DNA of 64,000 nucleotides, from positions 66,825,557-66,889,556 of the forward strand of contig NC_057921.1 of the NCBI RefSeq assembly GCF_018873765.1, written 5' to 3'. The position numbers were made by a program, and so were the translations under genes. A model generated the notes under the pieces. The model was not told the DNA's origin, did no database searches, and saw only the letters and a program-made list of their open reading frames with translations. The DNA comes from Telopea speciosissima (taxonomy: Eukaryota; Streptophyta; Magnoliopsida; Proteales; Proteaceae). Shown here piece by piece: positions 59,525-64,000 of the stretch (its first letter is position 1; each line of letters starts with the position of its first letter).

Positions 59525-61482
59525 TAGGGATGTCAATTGGTCCGGTTCCTTAACGGTTATAGTCCTAAGGAGTCAAGACCAGAAGCAGACCAATAAAGTT
59601 AATTGGTTCCAAACTTGAGATCCAGGACCATTAACTAATGGGTGGGCCAATTTCGGTTCCTAAACAGTTCCAAGCAATCCAATAAAAATTAAAAATTAAA
59701 AATTCCCTAACACATGCTACATATATTTAATAATATTATAATAAGACATTAATTTCATTCACATGAGGTATGCTTCATTTGTTTCTTCTCAAATCACATA
59801 ACTAGTCTATATTACTTCTTGTTTTGTATTGATTAATAAGTAGAAACACCACCACCCTCCTAAGTTAGGATAATTTTAAAGTATGTTCTTAAGTTAACAT
59901 TCTCAAATGGACTTATACAGCCAAATATTTGGTAAAATAGCATATGAAACAAGTGGTATTTGACATTAGTTCTCAAGACCTTGAGTCTTAAGAATTAGGG
60001 TAACTTACACATACCACCCCTGAGGTTTGACGAAAGGATAATTTTACCCCCTGATTTTGAAAAATTCTACGTACCCCCCTTGAGATTTGCAAACAGTAAC
60101 AAATAAACCCATTATGTCAGTTCATGACTAACAGTGTTAAAAATAAGAGGTGAACTAACAAAATTACCCTTGCAAAAAAAGAAAAAAAAAAAAAAAACCC
60201 TGCAACTCATCTTCCCCAAATCGATTGGGGAAGATGAGTTGTAGGTTTCAAAACCCTTTCAACCCTTAAAGAATTTAGGGTTTCAAATTGGGAAATAATC
60301 CCAAATCAAAACCCTTTTGCGCACCTGCAAAAATCTTTGTCTGTAAAAGAAGATCAGAAGACTCGTCGGTTTTTTTCGATAGGTAGAGAAAACTCATAGA
60401 TGTTGGTAGCGTTCCGAGCTCAGAACTGTCTCTGTTGGTCCACTAGTGCGATCCACGAAGTTCGTCCGTTCGCTAATTCTATTCACCACAGGTTCCTTTG
60501 AATCTAAGTTTTTTTCCCCCTTTAAATCTATGGTTTTGACTTTAGTACTTCTATTTGATAATCGATTTCCAGATGAGCTTTTATCTATTCTGTAAATCTA
60601 AAGTTCTGATCTGTTTTTGTTGTTGGTGGTGGATTTATGTTCCCCCTGTATCTCTTGAATTAATAGTTTGTGTGAATTGGATTTCTCCTTATGGAAAAAA
60701 TGGAACTGAAGAGAAAACTCAAATTATATCGATCTTTGTTTTGTGAATGATTTCTAAGCATTTATAGCATTTGGTTTAAGTTTATCATAGCGTAATCGAT
60801 ATCCAACAACACATGGAATGCCTGTGGGTATTCCTCTAGTTACACTAAAAGTATTAAACCCTACTTGTAGATAAGAAGAGGAAGATGAAGATAAAGACGA
60901 AGAACTAACAATAGATGAAGCTATAGAAATGATATTGTAGTGGACATCTCCATTAGTTATACAGAAGCTGAAGAGTGGATTAAGTAGGTAGGGCTTTACT
61001 TTGTTAGTTTTGTTTTGGTATAATTTTATTCAATATTGCGTCAAAAGGGGAAGACGAGTTGCAGGTGCGCAAAAAGGGTTTGATTTGGGATTTTTTCCCA
61101 ATTTGAAACCCTAAATTCCTTAAGGGTTAAAAGGGTTTCTTTTTTCTTTTTTCTTTTTTGCAAGGGTAATTTTGTCAGTCCACCTCTTATTTTTAACACT
61201 GTTAGTCATGAACTGACGAAATTGATTTATTTGTTACTGTTTGCAAACCTCAGGCGGGTACACAGATTTTTTCAAAACTGGGGGGTAAAATTATCCTTTC
61301 GTCAAACCTCAGGGGTGGTATATGTAAATTACCCTAAGAATTAAGGTTAAGATGTGAATTTATTCCGGTTCCTAATTGGTAGACTTGGAACCGGACCAAT
61401 AAGCTATTAGGTGGGTCGATTCCGATTCTTGGCGGACCGGTTTCGATCCGGTTTCCCGTTATGGTTCAAAGTTGACACCCTA
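59525..61482. mobile_element. hAT-type element split by a MULE
   Basis: Ends TAGGGATGTCAATTGG and AAAGTTGACACCCTA are inverted repeats with perfect 8-bp flanking duplications CTCGCGAT (59517-59524, 61483-61490). The element's own sequence is 59525-59988 plus 61344-61482 (about 0.6 kb), rich in CGGTTCC/GGACCGG. The middle is the MULE at 59998-61334. It ends 229 bp before the SRP54 start codon. Confidence 0.9.
59998..61334. mobile_element. Non-autonomous MULE with ~300-bp TIRs, nested
   Basis: Starts GGGTAACTTACACATACC and ends with the complement GGTATATGTAAATTACCC. It is flanked by perfect 9-bp duplications TAAGAATTA (59989-59997 and 61335-61343), the Mutator-like hallmark. TIRs run about 300 bp and include CCTGAGGTTTGACGAAAGG. 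The interior has exon-like pieces: MLVAFRAQNCLCWSTSAIH from 60400, ending before a CACAG, and DEDKDEELTIDEAIEM near 60890-60940. I do not recognise these; they may be captured host fragments. Confidence 0.92.
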
Positions 61483-61711
61483 CTCGCGATTATCATTCAC
61501 ACGCGCGAGTAGTGCCACGTCGGAATCGCGGGCGAAGATGGTGAGACATAGAGAAGTAAGCTGCAGGACAAATGCCTGAAAGGGAACTTTTCTGTCAAGG
61601 AAGAACGAAGCCCGATCTGCGAAAACCCTGACCTCAGAAATCTTCTCTTCGGTAGGAAAGAGAAATCTCAGCGTCAAAGGTCACAGATCTCTTCTCTCGT
61701 AAGCCAACAAG
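61483..61711 (+). promoter_or_regulatory. SRP54 leader and proximal promoter
   Basis: Between the hAT element and the ATG are 229 bp with GTGCCACGTCGG (an ACGT-core bZIP-type site) near 61513 and a purine-rich leader. No TATA box is evident. The distal promoter has been displaced by nested transposons. Confidence 0.4.
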
Positions 61712-61942
61712 ATGGTGTTAGCAGAGCTAGGGGGGAGCATTTCCCGTGCTCTCCAGCAGATGAGCAATGCCACCATCATCGACGAGAAGGTACTCAACGA
61801 ATGCCTCAATGAGATCACCCGAGCGCTTCTACAGTCCGATGTGCAATTCAAACTAGTCCGAGACATGCAGACTAATATTAAGAAGATCGTAAACCTTGAT
61901 GATTTGGCTGCCGGACACAATAAGCGCAAGATCATTCAACAA
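61712..61942 (+). CDS. SRP54: SRP54, first coding exon (gene continues past the window)
   Basis: The 77-codon exon begins [17 protein letters not shown] and contains the N-domain signature [19 protein letters not shown] and [12 protein letters not shown], ending at the donor GTAAGT. It matches the cytosolic 54-kDa signal recognition particle GTPase of plants. The protein binds signal sequences and 7S RNA and docks with its receptor at the ER. The GTPase (G) and M domains must lie on later exons. None is found in the 2 kb that follow, so intron 1 exceeds 2 kb or the gene is cut. The start codon is the family's usual one. Confidence 0.92.
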
Positions 61943-64000
61943 GTAAGTTTTGATTTGTTTACCAACTCTACATTTTTCTGCCTCAGTATAAGTTTTGATT
62001 CGTTTACCAACTCCACATATTGCTGCCCGAGTATCAATTCTATCTACTGTATTTGAATTTGGAGATCTGAGCTAACGGGTGTGTTTGTGCAATTGGTGAC
62101 CAGACTTATTTCCCTTTATTTAATCAAACGGAGATTTAAAGAATCTGTTTTATTTTCATTGGTGTAGTATTATTCGAAAACTTAGAACAGAAGAATTATG
62201 TGCCATTAAATTAAAAAGTTGTTATGCGGAGAAACATACAACTTTTTTTTGTCCGGGATGCAGAGTTAGTCAGTTCATTAGGGCCTTTGTGTCTCTCAAA
62301 TGACTCAGTGTGGGAATAATTTACCTTCACAGCCCTCAGAAGCAAGCTGCGTTTCTAAAGGACTTCAACGTAATCAGTTCTTACCTAGCAACTTTTATTT
62401 CTACCATACTTTTACCTGTTCGGTGTTGTCAAATTCCAAAATCTATAAATTGTTTCTCCTCGAGGACTGCAAATCCTTATGTAATGGTGAGACCAGAGAT
62501 TTGAGCCCATTTATCAAAAAAGGCTCCATTATACATCTTACTATTTTAAGTGGAACTTCGGTTCATCTACGATACAATCGTGGACAAGTTTCTCTTAATC
62601 CTTAAGGACATTCATTCATTCATCTCAACACTTTAATGACTTGAAAAAGGCTGCAGACAAATAACAGAAGATACGTTATTTTCATCCTTACCAAATTTCT
62701 AAGAGTAGACAGATCCTCTAGCTGATTTGCTGGCCTGAAATTGCTTCATTTTAATCTAACAGTACTTTCTGCCCATACATTTATGGACTGGAATCATATT
62801 GCATGTAGAACTTCATCCATAACAACCCTTAGGAAGCAAAAGAAACCTGAAAACATAGAATTAGGCTTACCCTTTTGTCAAGAAGACTTTTATCCAAACT
62901 AAACCCTTAGGACGAAACATCTAGTATTTGATTTGCTGAAAATTGAGATGTTTCATACAACCTAAGAGTTCTTATGGCCCTCACTTCTGATAACAAACTT
63001 GAAATTGTTAGTAAACCACGAGGAATCAGGATTCATGGGTTTACTAACTTATTCTATATTTCATATGGTCCAAGGGGACCCGAAACTCAAAATCAATAGA
63101 AGTCTCGAAACTGTGCAAGGAATTAGGATCTAAGAGTTTCCCACCTTGGCGTCTTCTATATTAACCACCCTATTGGTACCTAATATCATATTTAGAGTTG
63201 CTACCTTGAGATGCAAAAGAAACTCTTACAAGTCCCACTGGCCTACTTTGAAAACCAAATTTGAGATATTGACTATAGAGACCAATTTTAGTTTGAGAAT
63301 TGGTGCATAAATTATCTAAAATTTTTTGGTAGGGTTTGGAACTCCACTAATGTGCAACGGTGGTCTATGATCAGCTAAGGCGCGAATCCCGCAAGCACTC
63401 AGGCAGAGCAAAGCGGATCTATGAGCACCGTTGTTTATGGCTGTAAAGGACAGGGGGGTGATCAGCTTTGGAAACTTAGCCCACTTAAGTACTACTCAAT
63501 ACAACTGTAAAGCGAATGACATTCTGTTGTACAGCAACTTACTTAATAGTACAACAGTTTTCGTACTATACTGTATACTACTTACCCAAGGATTAACGGT
63601 TCCCTTTGTAAGAAACCCAGGTCTGCGGTAACAAACATCCGGTGTTATTGGTATATATTTATTTTAGCTTAATGGTTGAAACACCCTAATTTAAATCTTT
63701 TCTTTAGCCTACTAATCATCAATCATGAAACCTCTTAACATTAAACAAGAAACCTAATTCGGAAATTTTGGGAATTTTGGAATGCCAACTGTGAATGCTT
63801 GGCGGAGGTGATAAGGGAAAGAAGAAAAGTCATTGTTGGAAATGAAAAGACGCTTAAGGAGAGATCATTGCCAGAGAAGAAAGGCGAAGGAGAGAGCCAG
63901 ATTTGCAGCGAAAGAGGAAGAAAGGCAGAGTGTAGCTATCTACATTGCCATCGTCATGGCAGCAGCCATCACTGGAAAAAAAGGTCATCGCCTGAGAAAA
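61943..64000 (+). other. SRP54 intron 1 / unassigned sequence
   Basis: No SRP54 exon is seen. 63320-63640 differs from its surroundings: less AT-biased, with a hairpin GTTGTAC ... GTACAAC at about 63526-63558. I could not assign it. The last 200 bp (63800-64000) are GA-rich, with a translated look in no consistent frame. Confidence 0.4.

Overview
The window is nuclear DNA of a flowering plant. Four host loci have clean GT-AG intron structures and close Arabidopsis relatives: a thylakoid PP2C phosphatase (PPH1/TAP38), a kinesin-light-chain-related TPR protein (KLCR/CMU), the 60S biogenesis factor MAK16 and the first exon of SRP54. A fifth locus is a tandem family of clade II SWEET sugar transporters. 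Long AT-rich introns and abundant hAT, MULE, LINE and LTR debris suggest a mid-to-large genome. The species cannot be named from the sequence.

Layout. 1-5.4 kb is gene-free repeat DNA with a compound microsatellite and a hAT MITE. 5.4-10.1 kb is PPH1/TAP38 on the minus strand (11 exons). 10.2-15.0 kb holds a foldback element, a 129-bp tandem duplication and a 4.2-kb element with long terminal inverted repeats (TIRs) that contains two tRNA-like sequences. 15-18.7 kb is gene-poor. 19.0-23.1 kb is the KLCR gene (3 exons, plus strand). 25.1-30.7 kb is a nested repeat block: a 31-bp satellite, the right end of a Ty3/gypsy-like fossil with its LTR, a MULE inserted there that carries a GRV2 gene fragment, and a Ty1/copia fossil.

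30.7-37.9 kb holds three SWEET pseudogenes in head-to-tail tandem. Each has lost the exon for the second-domain core and carries the 31-bp satellite in its place. 37.9-39.2 kb is a LINE 3' fragment, followed by a KH-protein exon fragment. 45.3-47.6 kb is the only intact SWEET copy. Its downstream LINE (47.8-50.5 kb) is the same insertion as the one behind pseudogene 3. 51.1-58.2 kb is MAK16 (9 exons, minus strand). 59.5-61.5 kb is a MULE nested in a hAT element, right upstream of SRP54 (61.7 kb onward).

The host genes are unrelated housekeeping functions and do not form a pathway. The structural story is how one SWEET locus was duplicated and invaded by foldback elements, and how a minisatellite that also sits beside a retroelement LTR amplified inside the dead copies. 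I found no immune, toxin or biosynthetic system. The most unusual material is the satellite/SWEET amplification and a family of foldback elements with similar loops but different self-matching arms.
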